Origin: Oscillospiraceae bacterium
GTDB lineage: Bacteria; Bacillota_A; Clostridia; Oscillospirales; CAG-272
Length of the DNA stretch: 21,291 bases
Assembly (NCBI GenBank): GCA_015063445.1
Contig: SVUD01000035.1
Location: 1 to 21,291, forward strand
Direction of reading: 5' to 3'
Shown here: in pieces, positions 8,025 through 15,788 of the stretch
How positions within the stretch are numbered: position 1 is the stretch's first letter
Layout: each line of letters opens with the position of its first letter
Program-made: the position numbers and the translations under genes
The notes under the pieces: generated by a model
The model's input: only the letters and a program-made list of their open reading frames with translations
Database searches by the model: none
Told to the model about the DNA's origin: nothing

Positions 8025-8089
8025 AGAAAATTCGATAAACATATTTGCGTTTGTGCTTTGAAACTCAGAGTTAATTTTGGTGATGTAAA

Positions 8090-9115
8090 ATGAAAAAAGA
8101 AATATTTAAAAAGGCTTTAGCTTTCCTTTGTCTTACGCTTCTTGTTTTCTATGCCGTGATAGCCGTGATTCCGAGAAGAGAGAACGTAAAGGGAGAAAAC
8201 AGACTGTTAAGAAAAGAAGGAGAGCTTCCTCTTCTTATAGCGCACGGAGGCGGAAACGGTGAATTTCCCGATAATACGCTCGAAGCCTTCTATAATGCGT
8301 ATAGCGTTGATAAAAGCGTTATGATGGAGACCGACGTCAATTTGACTAAGGACGGCGTTTTGATACTCTCTCACGATACTCGCCTTGACAGAAAAACAAA
8401 TGTAACGGGGCTCATTGAAGATTGGAATTATACGGATTTAATATCGCAGCGTGTTAACTTTGGCTATGATAACGAAACCGAAAATACGATTCTTACAGGT
8501 GAGCGTAAGCTTTATTCAAACGATGACGGTATGGAGGTTAAACCCACTGACGTGTCGTATCCCGAGGGGGTTGAGCCGAGAGATAGCGAAATTTTCTACG
8601 CTACTACCTTAGAAGACCTATTGCTCGCTTTCCCGGAAAATTTAATAAGCGTTGAAATCAAGCAAAAGGGAGAGACGGGAATTCGAGCTCTCGACGAGCT
8701 TGTTAGAGTATTAAAAAAGCACGAAGCCTTCGACCGTGTTATAATAGCGTCATTTAACGGCAACGCATTCAGAAGAGTCAAGAGTTATCAGAAGGACGGA
8801 GCTTTACCGCAAAACGTTATGTATTCTCCCTCGCTTTTCGCAACGGTGCGTTACACGCTTATGTACTATTTTGGTCTTGATTATTTCTTTAACGATAAAA
8901 TAACCGTCTTTCAGCTTCCCACCGAGGAGCTCGGAGTCGTTTATGCAAAGTCGGATTTTATAAAAAATATGCACGAGAGAAACGTTGCGGTGCAGTTTTG
9001 GACTATTGACGATGAGGCGGAAATGCGTGAGCTTATAGAGCTTGGCGCGGACGGAATTATGACTAACCGTCCAACACTTCTCAAAAAGGTGTATGACGAA
9101 TATAAGGGTGGTTAA
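8090..9115 (+). CDS. Membrane-anchored glycerophosphodiester phosphodiesterase
   Basis: A 341-residue protein of the GDPD family, which hydrolyses glycerophosphodiesters to glycerol-3-phosphate and an alcohol. Residues about 8-27 form one transmembrane anchor after a KKEIFKK start, so the catalytic TIM barrel should lie outside the membrane. Visible active-site elements are H52 in AHGG, the FPDNTLEAF segment, metal ligands E80 and D82 in ETDV, the second histidine H95 in SHD, and E190 in SVEIK. The usual PENT glutamate is Asp here (D61). The central insertion (about 107-170) is longer than in minimal GDPDs. Its role may be recycling of phospholipid head groups or teichoic-acid-type polymers. 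Only a weak GGTGATG ribosome site precedes the ATG. It forms a single-gene unit with a terminator at 9198-9244. Confidence 0.93.
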   Translation: MKKEIFKKALAFLCLTLLVFYAVIAVIPRRENVKGENRLLRKEGELPLLIAHGGGNGEFPDNTLEAFYNAYSVDKSVMMETDVNLTKDGVLILSHDTRLDRKTNVTGLIEDWNYTDLISQRVNFGYDNETENTILTGERKLYSNDDGMEVKPTDVSYPEGVEPRDSEIFYATTLEDLLLAFPENLISVEIKQKGETGIRALDELVRVLKKHEAFDRVIIASFNGNAFRRVKSYQKDGALPQNVMYSPSLFATVRYTLMYYFGLDYFFNDKITVFQLPTEELGVVYAKSDFIKNMHERNVAVQFWTIDDEAEMRELIELGADGIMTNRPTLLKKVYDEYKGG

Positions 9116-9197
9116 AGCTTTGCTTTTCATCTGATAAAGTAAGAATTCGATTAGCGTTTTTTGAACAAATTTGTAAACAAAAGATTGCGTTATATGC

Positions 9198-9244
9198 AAA
9201 AACGGAGCGATTTACTCTCTTTGAGTCGATCGCTCCGTTTTTTG
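9198..9244. terminator. Bidirectional intrinsic terminator
   Basis: ACGGAGCGA (9202-9210) pairs with TCGCTCCGT (9230-9238), flanked by AAAAA and TTTTTT. It lies between the convergent GDPD and PHP genes. Confidence 0.92.
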
Positions 9245-9273
9245 TGTAGCAATATACGTATTTTGATTTTGTT

Positions 9274-10659
9274 TTAAATTCGGCTTCCTCTTGTGGAAGG
9301 CCCGTTTTTATGAACCGCTCTCCATTTTTCCTCAAAATCCAAAAGCTTTTTATTTGGTAATTTCGGCGCTTTGCGTCCAAAGAAGGTATCGGAGAAGCTT
9401 TTTGCGAGCGCAGCGTTCGCCTCTACAAGAGAAGCATCGGCTTCGCCCATCGCATAAGCTCTCATAGCAACGCCGATACCGATTCCGAGACGCTGCATTC
9501 TCGGGAAATAGTGCGTAAGAAGGAATTGCGCATACGAAACAAGACGCAGATCGCCGTAGCAGAAATGCTGTCTGGTATAATCGTTTCCAATAGCTTCAAC
9601 GGCTACGGAATAACCGTTTTTAACAGCGGATACAATTGAGTCGTTTGACGTATCCTCTGCAAAGCATATTGTGAAGAAATTAGGGAAGCTTGCGCTGTTT
9701 TCAAGTCTATGAGTGTCACTTGAAGCAACCACGGGAATATTTACTCCCTCCGCTCTCAGCTCTCCCCATAAAGCGACGGAAAGATTATTGCCGGTGTAAC
9801 CCATGCAACCGCAAAGCTCGTAAGCGTCAAACATACCGCTCTTTATGAGAATTTTGGCAAAGTCATCGCGAACGTTGTATACCTTGCTTGAACCGGGTTT
9901 CCAGAATGGGTGAGCGAATATAGCGATTCCGCCTGCCTCGTGTATTGCGTCGGTTGCCCACATCGCCTTAGCGTAACGGAGTCTGTATTGCTCGGGAACA
10001 CTGTCGGGAACCTTTTTTGCGTATTCCTCTATTTTTCTATCGTAATTTTCTCTGTCGTGAACGTATTCCTCGGTAACGCCGTGCTTACCGCCTACGTGAA
10101 CGATATGAATAACGCTGTCAGGAGAGTGAACCTCTTCTCCGAAAACGTGCGTAATGGCGGTATCAACGTTTTCGAAGGTATCGTCTATTTCTCCGCCGGG
10201 GTAATATCTGTTGTGATCGGTGATGGCGGCAAAATCGTAGCCCTGCTCCCTGTAATGACCGAACTGCGACGAGGGGTCGCGTGAGCCGTCCGAACGGCAG
10301 CTGTGAGAATGAAGATCACCGCGTAAGGCGTAACGTTTATATAGATCACCGTAAAGCGAGTATACTCCGAACGTCTGTACCGTTTTTTCTTCTTTTATCA
10401 GAAGAATAGTGAACTCCTGTTCGTTTTCAAAGCGGTATTCGAAGCTGAGAACACCGTTTGACGCAGTAACCTCAAGACTTTTGTGAGTCGTTACGTTATA
10501 ATAATTTTCGTCTGCGTTAACGGCAATTATTTTAACTTCGTACGTCTCTCCGTCCTCGAAAATGAATGCTTTTTCATTTGAGAGTATAGTCATAGCACAG
10601 ACCTTGTCTGCCTCAACTACCGAGGGCATTATCGAATACGTTATGGGTTGTGGAAGCAT
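9274..10659 (-). CDS. PHP-domain metal-dependent phosphoesterase-like protein
   Basis: A 461-residue protein with a PHP domain from about residue 113 on. Metal-site motifs appear in family order: DLHSHS (115-120; H117, H119), TDHN (D148, H149), EEVH (175-178), H188, AHP (H250) and SDTH (D315, H317). Residues 1-110 look like a beta-rich N-terminal domain. The C-terminal 120 residues are helical and unassigned. There is no signal peptide. PHP proteins hydrolyse phosphate esters, for example nucleotides or histidinol phosphate, but the substrate here cannot be named. The ATG follows CGGAG, and the gene begins only about 30 nt after the 3' end of rnpB on the same strand. No terminator or clear promoter lies between, so it may be expressed by read-through from rnpB. 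Confidence 0.88.
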   Translation of the reverse strand: MLPQPITYSIMPSVVEADKVCAMTILSNEKAFIFEDGETYEVKIIAVNADENYYNVTTHKSLEVTASNGVLSFEYRFENEQEFTILLIKEEKTVQTFGVYSLYGDLYKRYALRGDLHSHSCRSDGSRDPSSQFGHYREQGYDFAAITDHNRYYPGGEIDDTFENVDTAITHVFGEEVHSPDSVIHIVHVGGKHGVTEEYVHDRENYDRKIEEYAKKVPDSVPEQYRLRYAKAMWATDAIHEAGGIAIFAHPFWKPGSSKVYNVRDDFAKILIKSGMFDAYELCGCMGYTGNNLSVALWGELRAEGVNIPVVASSDTHRLENSASFPNFFTICFAEDTSNDSIVSAVKNGYSVAVEAIGNDYTRQHFCYGDLRLVSYAQFLLTHYFPRMQRLGIGIGVAMRAYAMGEADASLVEANAALAKSFSDTFFGRKAPKLPNKKLLDFEEKWRAVHKNGPSTRGSRI

Positions 10660-10689
10660 TTTTTATACTCCGAGCTTGTATTAAAATTG

Positions 10690-11064
10690 GTGACTGAGCT
10701 TGTAAGCCGGGTTCTGTACGCCGAGGGCGCAGCAATCATCTATCTTCACTTGGCGTCACCGCCAAGTTCAAGCCAAGGGCTCTGCCACCATAACTGCTAC
10801 CGCGAGCAGCGGCTCGGAATTACCCGAGAATTAAGGTGTTGCATCGGATAGGGTTTACAGCGGATCTATGTTACCATAGAAACGGGTGAGCTCTTACCTC
10901 GCCTTTCCATCCTTACCGTAAACGAGTACGGCGGTTTATTTCTGTTGCACTTTCCCGTGAGTCGCCTCAGACTGACGTTATCAGTTATCCTGCTCTGTGA
11001 TGCCCGGACTTTCCTCACGATAAGACCTTTCGGCATGTTATCGCGCGATTGCCCCGCTCAGTCG
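10690..11064 (-). ncRNA. rnpB: RNase P RNA, bacterial type A
   Basis: The catalytic RNA of ribonuclease P, which matures tRNA 5' ends. Read on the minus strand it has the universal P4/CR-I core GAGGAAAGTCCGGGC (11002-11016), the GTAAGAGCTCACC segment of CR-II/III, the ACAGAAA CR-IV motif (near 10945), and the 3' ACAGAACCCGGCTTACA strand (10701-10717). The ends GACTGAGC (to 11063) and GCTCAGTC (from 10692) form a perfect P1 helix, which fixes the boundaries to within a few bases. The length of about 375 nt and layout fit the A type used by clostridia. A perfect promoter lies directly upstream. No hairpin plus T-run follows the 3' end. Confidence 0.97.
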
Positions 11065-11069
11065 CAAAT

Positions 11070-11098
11070 AGTATACTACGGATTTGTGGTTTTGTCAA
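11070..11098 (-). promoter_or_regulatory. Sigma-A promoter of rnpB
   Basis: On the minus strand: TTGACA (11093-11098), exactly 17 bp, TATACT (11070-11075). The expected start point about 7 nt downstream coincides with the 5' strand of P1, as expected for a strong stable-RNA promoter. Confidence 0.93.
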
Positions 11099-11172
11099 GC
11101 ATCGAAAAGCTTATCTAACGAATTAAAAGCTTCCCTTTAGGTTAAAATAAGAAAAAAACAGAGGAAAATTTT

Positions 11173-11874
11173 ATGGAAAAGGTAAATGTGCTCGGTATTG
11201 ACGTCCTTGCGGGCAGTAGGGAAGAGCTTTTTCTTGCGGCGGCGAATATGATAGGAGAAGGAGGAGCAATATCCACAGTCAATCCGGAAATATTATACGA
11301 CTCCTTAAAAAACGACGAGCTTCGACTCGCTCTTTTGGATTCTGTTTGTATTCCCGATGGATTTGGGGTTGAGCGCGCCATAAGAAGCCGCGGCAAGTTT
11401 TCAGAGCGCTTTCCGGGCGTAGAGCTCGGAGAAGCGTTGCTTTCTGTCTTTTCGGCGAGACTCGGGATAATCGGAGGTAAACAAGGCGTCGCTGAACGGG
11501 CTATGAAGAATCTTTCGTCAAGATATCCGTCAATAACACCGACCTTCGCTATATGCGGCTATAATATAAACCGGGAAAGCATCAAGGAGATGTTGCTTAT
11601 TGAAAAGCCGGATATAGTCTTCGTATGTCTCGGATCGCCACAGCAGGAAATTCTGATAATGGAGATGAAGAAATATTCCGATAAAACTCTGTTTATAGGG
11701 CTTGGCGGTTCTGTTGATATATATGCGGGAGATAAAAAGCGAGCGCCTCTTATAATCCGACGTCTGCGCGGTGAGTGGTTGTATCGGATCATAACCGAGC
11801 CGAAGCGTATAAAAAGATTGCCAAAGCTCTTTGCGTTTGTAATGGAAAGCAGAAAAAAGCCTGTTTTGAGGTAA
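11173..11874 (+). CDS. WecG/TagA/CpsF-family glycosyltransferase
   Basis: A 233-residue GT26 enzyme. Members transfer N-acetylmannosamine or a related sugar from UDP-sugar to an undecaprenyl-PP-linked acceptor at the cytoplasmic face of the membrane, an early step of wall teichoic acid or exopolysaccharide assembly. Motifs in order: VNPE (37-40), PDGFG (61-65, with the catalytic-base Asp D62), the GVEL segment where many relatives have GxDL, GGK (101-103), the VCLGSPQQE segment (151-159), the GLGGSVDIYAG segment (176-186) and KRAP..RRLRGEWLYR (189-205). The basic C-terminus is the membrane-associating tail of the family. The ATG follows GAGG about 8 nt upstream. It diverges from rnpB. No other polysaccharide genes are near, so the exact sugar and polymer cannot be assigned. 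Confidence 0.93.
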   Translation: MEKVNVLGIDVLAGSREELFLAAANMIGEGGAISTVNPEILYDSLKNDELRLALLDSVCIPDGFGVERAIRSRGKFSERFPGVELGEALLSVFSARLGIIGGKQGVAERAMKNLSSRYPSITPTFAICGYNINRESIKEMLLIEKPDIVFVCLGSPQQEILIMEMKKYSDKTLFIGLGGSVDIYAGDKKRAPLIIRRLRGEWLYRIITEPKRIKRLPKLFAFVMESRKKPVLR

Positions 11875-11962
11875 AAGTAGGCAAAATATGCAAAAAAACA
11901 AGAAAAAACAAAAGCTTTTTTAAATAACTTAGAGAAAATTTGATAAAAATTAGTCAAAGCTA

Positions 11963-11991
11963 TTGTATATTCGCAAAAACTGTGCTATAAT
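11963..11991 (+). promoter_or_regulatory. Extended -10 promoter of gap
   Basis: -35 TTGTAT (11963-11968), 17-bp spacer, TGC just before -10 TATAAT (11986-11991). The TGn extension compensates for the imperfect -35. The predicted start near 11998 leaves a short leader with GGAGG at 12020-12024. Confidence 0.88.
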
Positions 11992-12034
11992 GTTAGACGC
12001 AAAAAAAATATTATTTTTTGGAGGATTTTCAAAA

Positions 12035-13084
12035 ATGGCAAATGTAAAAGTTGCAATTAACGGCTTTGGCCGTATCGGACGTCTTGCTTTCAGACAGATG
12101 TTTGGCGCTAAGGGTTATCAGATCGTAGCTATCAACGACCTCACCAGCCCTAAGATGCTTGCTCACCTTCTTAAGTACGATACCGCTCAGGGACCCTACG
12201 GTCACGCAGTTGAGTACAAGGATGCAGAGGTTAACGAGAGCGGTAAGGTAGTAGCTCCCGGCGCTATCATTGTTGACGGCAAGGAAATCAAGATTTACTC
12301 CGAGAAGGACGCTGTAAAGTGCCCCTGGAAGAAGCTCAGAGTTGACGTTGTTCTTGAGTGCACCGGCTTCTACTGCTCTAAGGAGAAGTCCATGGCTCAC
12401 ATCACTGCAGGCGCAAAGAAGGTTGTTATCTCCGCTCCCGCAGGCAACGATCTTAAGACCATCGTTTACGGTGTAAACAATGCTAACCTCACCGCTGACG
12501 ATCAGATCATTTCCGCAGCTTCTTGCACCACTAACTGCCTTGCTCCCATGGCTAAGGCTCTTAACGATTTCGCTCCTATCCAGTCCGGTATCATGACTAC
12601 CGTTCACGCATACACCGGTGACCAGATGATCCTTGACGGTCCTCACAGAAAGGGTGACCTCCGCCGTGCTCGCGCAGGCGCGCAGAACATCGTTCCCAAC
12701 TCTACCGGCGCTGCAAAGGCAATCGGTCTTGTTATCCCCGAGCTCAACGGCAAGCTTATCGGCTCCGCTCAGAGAGTTCCTACCTGCACAGGTTCTACTA
12801 CTATCCTTGTTGCAGTTGTTAAGGGTAAGGATATCACCAAGGATGCTATCAATGCCGCTATGAAGGCTCAGGCTTCCGAATCCTTCGGCTACAACACCGA
12901 TGAGATCGTTTCCTCCGACGTTATCGGTATGACCTACGGTTCTCTCTTCGATGCTACTCAGACCATGGTAGCTAAGATTGATGAGGATACCTATCAGGTA
13001 CAGGTTGTTTCTTGGTACGATAACGAGAACTCCTACACCAGCCAGATGGTTAGAACCATTAAGTATTTCGCAGAGCTTGCATAA
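12035..13084 (+). CDS. gap: Glyceraldehyde-3-phosphate dehydrogenase, type I, NAD-dependent
   Basis: A 349-residue glycolytic enzyme that oxidises glyceraldehyde-3-phosphate to 1,3-bisphosphoglycerate in the cytoplasm. The Rossmann motif NGFGRIGR (9-16) is followed by an NAD-selective Asp (D35 in AIND). The catalytic Cys is C164 in SCTTNCLAP, the catalytic His is H191 in HAYTGDQ, and the [19 protein letters not shown] segment and SWYDNE segment near the C-terminus are standard. The frame is open upstream to a TTG at 11963, but that codon is the -35 box of the promoter. The ATG at 12035, 10 nt past a perfect GGAGG, is the real start. Codons are nearly all AAG/GAG and C/T-ending favourites, the mark of very high expression. 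It is monocistronic between its promoter and terminator. Confidence 0.98.
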   Translation: MANVKVAINGFGRIGRLAFRQMFGAKGYQIVAINDLTSPKMLAHLLKYDTAQGPYGHAVEYKDAEVNESGKVVAPGAIIVDGKEIKIYSEKDAVKCPWKKLRVDVVLECTGFYCSKEKSMAHITAGAKKVVISAPAGNDLKTIVYGVNNANLTADDQIISAASCTTNCLAPMAKALNDFAPIQSGIMTTVHAYTGDQMILDGPHRKGDLRRARAGAQNIVPNSTGAAKAIGLVIPELNGKLIGSAQRVPTCTGSTTILVAVVKGKDITKDAINAAMKAQASESFGYNTDEIVSSDVIGMTYGSLFDATQTMVAKIDEDTYQVQVVSWYDNENSYTSQMVRTIKYFAELA

Positions 13085-13106
13085 TTTAGCTCCCGAGCTT
13101 TAATTT

Positions 13107-13150
13107 AATCCCCCTCGCTCCACGTTTTGTGCTGCGAGAGGGATTTTTTA
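13107..13150 (+). terminator. Intrinsic terminator of gap
   Basis: AATCCCCCTCGC (13107-13118) pairs with GCGAGAGGGATT (13134-13145), with one mismatch, followed by TTTTTATT. From here to the promoter at 13292 (about 140 bp) I see only A+T-rich DNA. Confidence 0.9.
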
Positions 13151-13291
13151 TTCCATTTTTAAGATAAGTAATGATGTGTTTGCTTTTATAGAGTATCGCA
13201 TTTTACCATTCATACTTTAATTTATTTAAGTCCCGATTGTTCGATATGCATAGAGATTATTGAACATATTTTAAATCTTCTTTAAATAGCA

Positions 13292-13320
13292 TTGACAATT
13301 ATCTTTTTAAAGGCTATAAT
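13292..13320 (+). promoter_or_regulatory. Full-consensus sigma-A promoter of the membrane-protein pair
   Basis: TTGACA (13292-13297), 17-bp spacer, TATAAT (13315-13320): an exact match to consensus in both boxes and spacing. It drives the two genes of unknown function that follow, implying strong constitutive transcription unless a repressor acts. Confidence 0.92.
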
Positions 13321-13361
13321 TAATAGGTACGATTTTTAAAATAAAGCAAAGGAGCTTTATA

Positions 13362-14066
13362 ATGTCCGATTACGAAAGATACGGTGACTACGATGACATA
13401 GAAGAGGATTTGCCTAAATCCAAGAATCCCGTCATTATAGCACTTAAAATTATGATATTTATTGTATGTGCCGGTGTGATAGGTCTCATTGCGTTCAGAA
13501 TGATAGCCTTTAACACCTATCCTAAATCAGTCAAAAACGTATATTTCAATGAAATTCTAAAGGAACATTACGATGAAAACGACGGCAATATTGAAATAAA
13601 AACGCAGAAGCTGAGAGCTCCATACGACGACGAGGAAGAGGGAAATTTCTTCTGCGATTATCTTTACGTTATAGATGATATTGACCAGCTTCAAATTACC
13701 GTAAGATATAATACCGCGACGGTTGAAAAAATTGCCGAAGAGCTTGGAGTTGAGCTTGATGAAAATGCGGATGACTTGTTTACCTACAGCCTTTACGCAA
13801 GCTACGGAGAGGATATGGGAAAAACTGCTGCAGATAAGCCCTCTGACGAAATATTTGATAAGAAGCTCAGATATCGTTATGAAAAGCTCGTCTTTGATGA
13901 CGTTGACCTCTCGCTTGACGGTATCGGCTCTCCGTATTGGATAAGGCTTGAGATAAGGATAAAGGGTTATGAGGATAAAGGGGTGTATATGATACCCATT
14001 TATGAGAATAACGAAAAATTTTCAACGTTTAAGGATTATAAGCTTTCCGGAAAGGAGAAGCCGTAA
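13362..14066 (+). CDS. Single-pass membrane protein of unknown function
   Basis: A 234-residue protein that I do not recognise. An acidic cytoplasmic N-terminus rich in Asp, Glu and Tyr (1-19) is followed by one transmembrane segment (about 23-46). The remaining domain of about 185 residues is rich in acidic residues and beta-prone. It has no repeated cysteines and no lipobox, so the outer domain is probably anchored by the one helix. The start follows AAAGGAG at good spacing. The stop TAA shares one base with the ATG of the next gene, which implies translational coupling. A consensus promoter lies 41 bp upstream. The pairing suggests the two products act together in the membrane. Confidence 0.82.
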   Translation: MSDYERYGDYDDIEEDLPKSKNPVIIALKIMIFIVCAGVIGLIAFRMIAFNTYPKSVKNVYFNEILKEHYDENDGNIEIKTQKLRAPYDDEEEGNFFCDYLYVIDDIDQLQITVRYNTATVEKIAEELGVELDENADDLFTYSLYASYGEDMGKTAADKPSDEIFDKKLRYRYEKLVFDDVDLSLDGIGSPYWIRLEIRIKGYEDKGVYMIPIYENNEKFSTFKDYKLSGKEKP

Positions 14067-14626
14067 TGAATGAAAAAATTATACCGTTCAGCTATAGACG
14101 GCTCGCGGACAAGCAGCGAGTGTTTCCTCTGTTTTTTGTACTGGTAGGAATAAGCGTAGTTCTTGTCGCTGTTTCTATGGTAACACCTAAATTTGCGGGG
14201 GTTGTAAGTCTTGCGGCTGTTGCCACTATGACTGCGTCGGTTTTAATATACATTAGGTATGTTGTTTCCGATTACACATATTCCGTGCGTGAGGGTGAAA
14301 ATCATCAGTCGTATCTTATCGTTACTAAGTTGGTTGGAAAACGTCAAAGCATGATAGGATGTGTACCTCTCTATGCAATCAAAAGTATAGAAAAGTTTAC
14401 AAAAGAAGAATTAAAGAAGCAAAAAATTGAAAAAGGAACGCATAAATATAATTTTGCTCCTACGTTTTCTCCCGACGTTGTATACGTTATAAAGGCTGAA
14501 ACGAGCACCATTAAGTATAACGTTATAATCGAGGGCACGGACGAGCTTTGCGCAAGGCTCACGGAGTATTCACGCTATGCTCTCTTGGATGAAGCTAAAT
14601 TCAGAGAAGAAGAGGACGGCGAATAA
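14066..14626 (+). CDS. Membrane protein with helical hairpin and cytoplasmic beta domain, unknown function
   Basis: A 186-residue protein overlapping the previous gene by one base (TAATG). Two hydrophobic segments (about 19-39 and 44-66) form a hairpin. They are followed by about 115 residues with alternating hydrophobic and polar positions, and by charged helices (KEELKKQKIEKG). The layout, a TM hairpin then a compact beta domain, resembles bacterial PH-like membrane proteins, but I see no signature that proves this. A ribosome site AAGGAG lies just inside the end of the upstream gene. It is the last gene of the pair, ending five bases before the branched terminator hairpin. Confidence 0.8.
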   Translation: MNEKIIPFSYRRLADKQRVFPLFFVLVGISVVLVAVSMVTPKFAGVVSLAAVATMTASVLIYIRYVVSDYTYSVREGENHQSYLIVTKLVGKRQSMIGCVPLYAIKSIEKFTKEELKKQKIEKGTHKYNFAPTFSPDVVYVIKAETSTIKYNVIIEGTDELCARLTEYSRYALLDEAKFREEEDGE

Positions 14627-14630
14627 TTGA

Positions 14631-14700
14631 AAAGAACAGCTGAAAAAAGGGAATGCTACGCAATTGCGTAACGCCCGTATATCTCAGCTGTTCTTTAATT
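14631..14700. terminator. Branched bidirectional hairpin between convergent genes
   Basis: AAAGAACAGCTGA (14631-14643) pairs perfectly with TCAGCTGTTCTTT (14684-14696). Inside the loop a second palindrome, TACGCAATTGCGTA (near 14657-14670), can form its own hairpin. The T-tails are modest on both strands. It sits between stop codons only 74 bp apart. Confidence 0.8.
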
Positions 14701-15696
14701 TTACGGTATAGTAGTTAATTCCTTCACGATATCCGAGTAACTCATATCAAGATTTCCCAAGTCATATTTCTCCCTGATTTCTACAAGCTTGCGCGCGCGT
14801 ATATTTGAAATGAGGAAGTTTTCTATCCAATATGTGAATTCGGTGCCTTTCGAAAGATGCTCTAACCTTTTCATTTTTTCGTACATGGGAGCGCCGTCGG
14901 AAGCATCCCTCCAGGTATCAACAAAAGCAAAGTCGAAATTTTCCTTGGGCATTGCTTTTTCTGCGTATTCAAAAGCATCGCTAATAACAATACGAATTTT
15001 TTCGGGATGATTGAAGGAGGGAAAAACGTATTTTTTGAAAAGCTCAATAACTTTTTCGCTCTTTTCAACGACCGTAACCGATTTCACTTCGTCCTTTTCT
15101 GATGCCATATAAGCAAAATATCCAAGTCCGAGTCCGAACGTTACGACCTTGCCAAAGGCGCGCTCAATAGCGTATTCGGAGGTGTCGAGATCCACAGGCG
15201 TCAGCGTCATCCATTCGTTTCCGTCCTCAAGCACTGCCGGAAATTCAAAGCGCTCGGTGAAAAAACCAAGCGGCGGTATTTCGGAAAAATCGCTGCCAAG
15301 CATCATATCGTGGCAAATTACGGCTCGGTAGGGCTCATACGCCTCGTTTTTAAACTCCCAATTGTCAAGCTTGATATTGGGAAGCTTTACGCTCTTATAG
15401 TAAGGATTTTCGGTATATTTTTTTGCGTCGAGTATTCGTATCGATGGCAGAATGTAGCTTCTGAAAAGGCGCTTGTCATCTTCCTTGTTTTCTGTATCGA
15501 GCGCAAAAATTTCCGCAAGAAGAGCAGAGATCGCGTAAATTTCATCGACTCCGTTTTCTTTTATCGAATCAATCATATCCTTCGTGATAATTTCGGGAAA
15601 AATGTTTAGATAATCGGCGTAAAGCCTTGTTACCCTGAAATTATCACTGAATACGGAGAGAAGATTTTCAAATTTCGTTTTATCGCCGTAAGTCAT
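14701..15696 (-). CDS. SAM-dependent methyltransferase / spermidine-synthase-like protein
   Basis: A 331-residue protein with a Rossmann fold of the spermidine-synthase/class I methyltransferase type in its C-terminal half. Motif I is VVTFGLGLGYFAYMAS (about 184-199), the acidic strand is TVVEKSE (E211), then SDAFEYA (about 239-245) and FDFAFVDTWRD (254-264). The N-terminal 180 residues have no family I can name; they may bind substrate. It is not a housekeeping SpeE by length or motifs, so I leave the reaction open: methyl or aminopropyl transfer. Start: the frame is open five codons further to a TTG, but that overlaps the GCGAGGA ribosome site, so ATG at 15696 is chosen. It lies downstream of the Cys-rich lipoprotein gene on the same strand, separated by a hairpin. 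Confidence 0.72.
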   Translation of the reverse strand: MTYGDKTKFENLLSVFSDNFRVTRLYADYLNIFPEIITKDMIDSIKENGVDEIYAISALLAEIFALDTENKEDDKRLFRSYILPSIRILDAKKYTENPYYKSVKLPNIKLDNWEFKNEAYEPYRAVICHDMMLGSDFSEIPPLGFFTERFEFPAVLEDGNEWMTLTPVDLDTSEYAIERAFGKVVTFGLGLGYFAYMASEKDEVKSVTVVEKSEKVIELFKKYVFPSFNHPEKIRIVISDAFEYAEKAMPKENFDFAFVDTWRDASDGAPMYEKMKRLEHLSKGTEFTYWIENFLISNIRARKLVEIREKYDLGNLDMSYSDIVKELTTIP

Positions 15697-15718
15697 CTTA
15701 TATCCTCGCAAAACAATT

Positions 15719-15775
15719 TAAAAGGACGTCTCACGAACCTCCGCTCCTGCGGATAGTCAACGTAGGACGTCCTCT
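15719..15775 (-). terminator. Imperfect hairpin between the lipoprotein and methyltransferase genes
   Basis: AGGACGTCTCACG (15723-15735) pairs with CGTAGGACGTCCT (15761-15773), with one wobble and one mismatch. The inner loop holds a second small hairpin CCGC/GCGG. On the minus strand it is followed by TTTT. It most likely terminates the lipoprotein transcript or partly attenuates entry into the methyltransferase gene, whose ribosome site lies about 20 nt beyond. No separate promoter for the latter is clear. Confidence 0.65.
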
Positions 15776-15788
15776 TATTTAACAGTTA

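Noticed and set aside
10648..10851. Short protein-coding frame on the plus strand within rnpB
   Set aside because: The region is RNase P RNA on the opposite strand. The frame lacks a ribosome site and matches no protein family.
12029..12646. Open frame of 205 codons antisense to gap
   Set aside because: Same reason: gap is certain on the plus strand and strongly codon-biased, which opens antisense frames.
15731..15788. SAM riboswitch upstream of the SAM-dependent enzyme
   Set aside because: The region is too short and shows only a simple hairpin, with none of the conserved SAM-I or SAM-II core elements.
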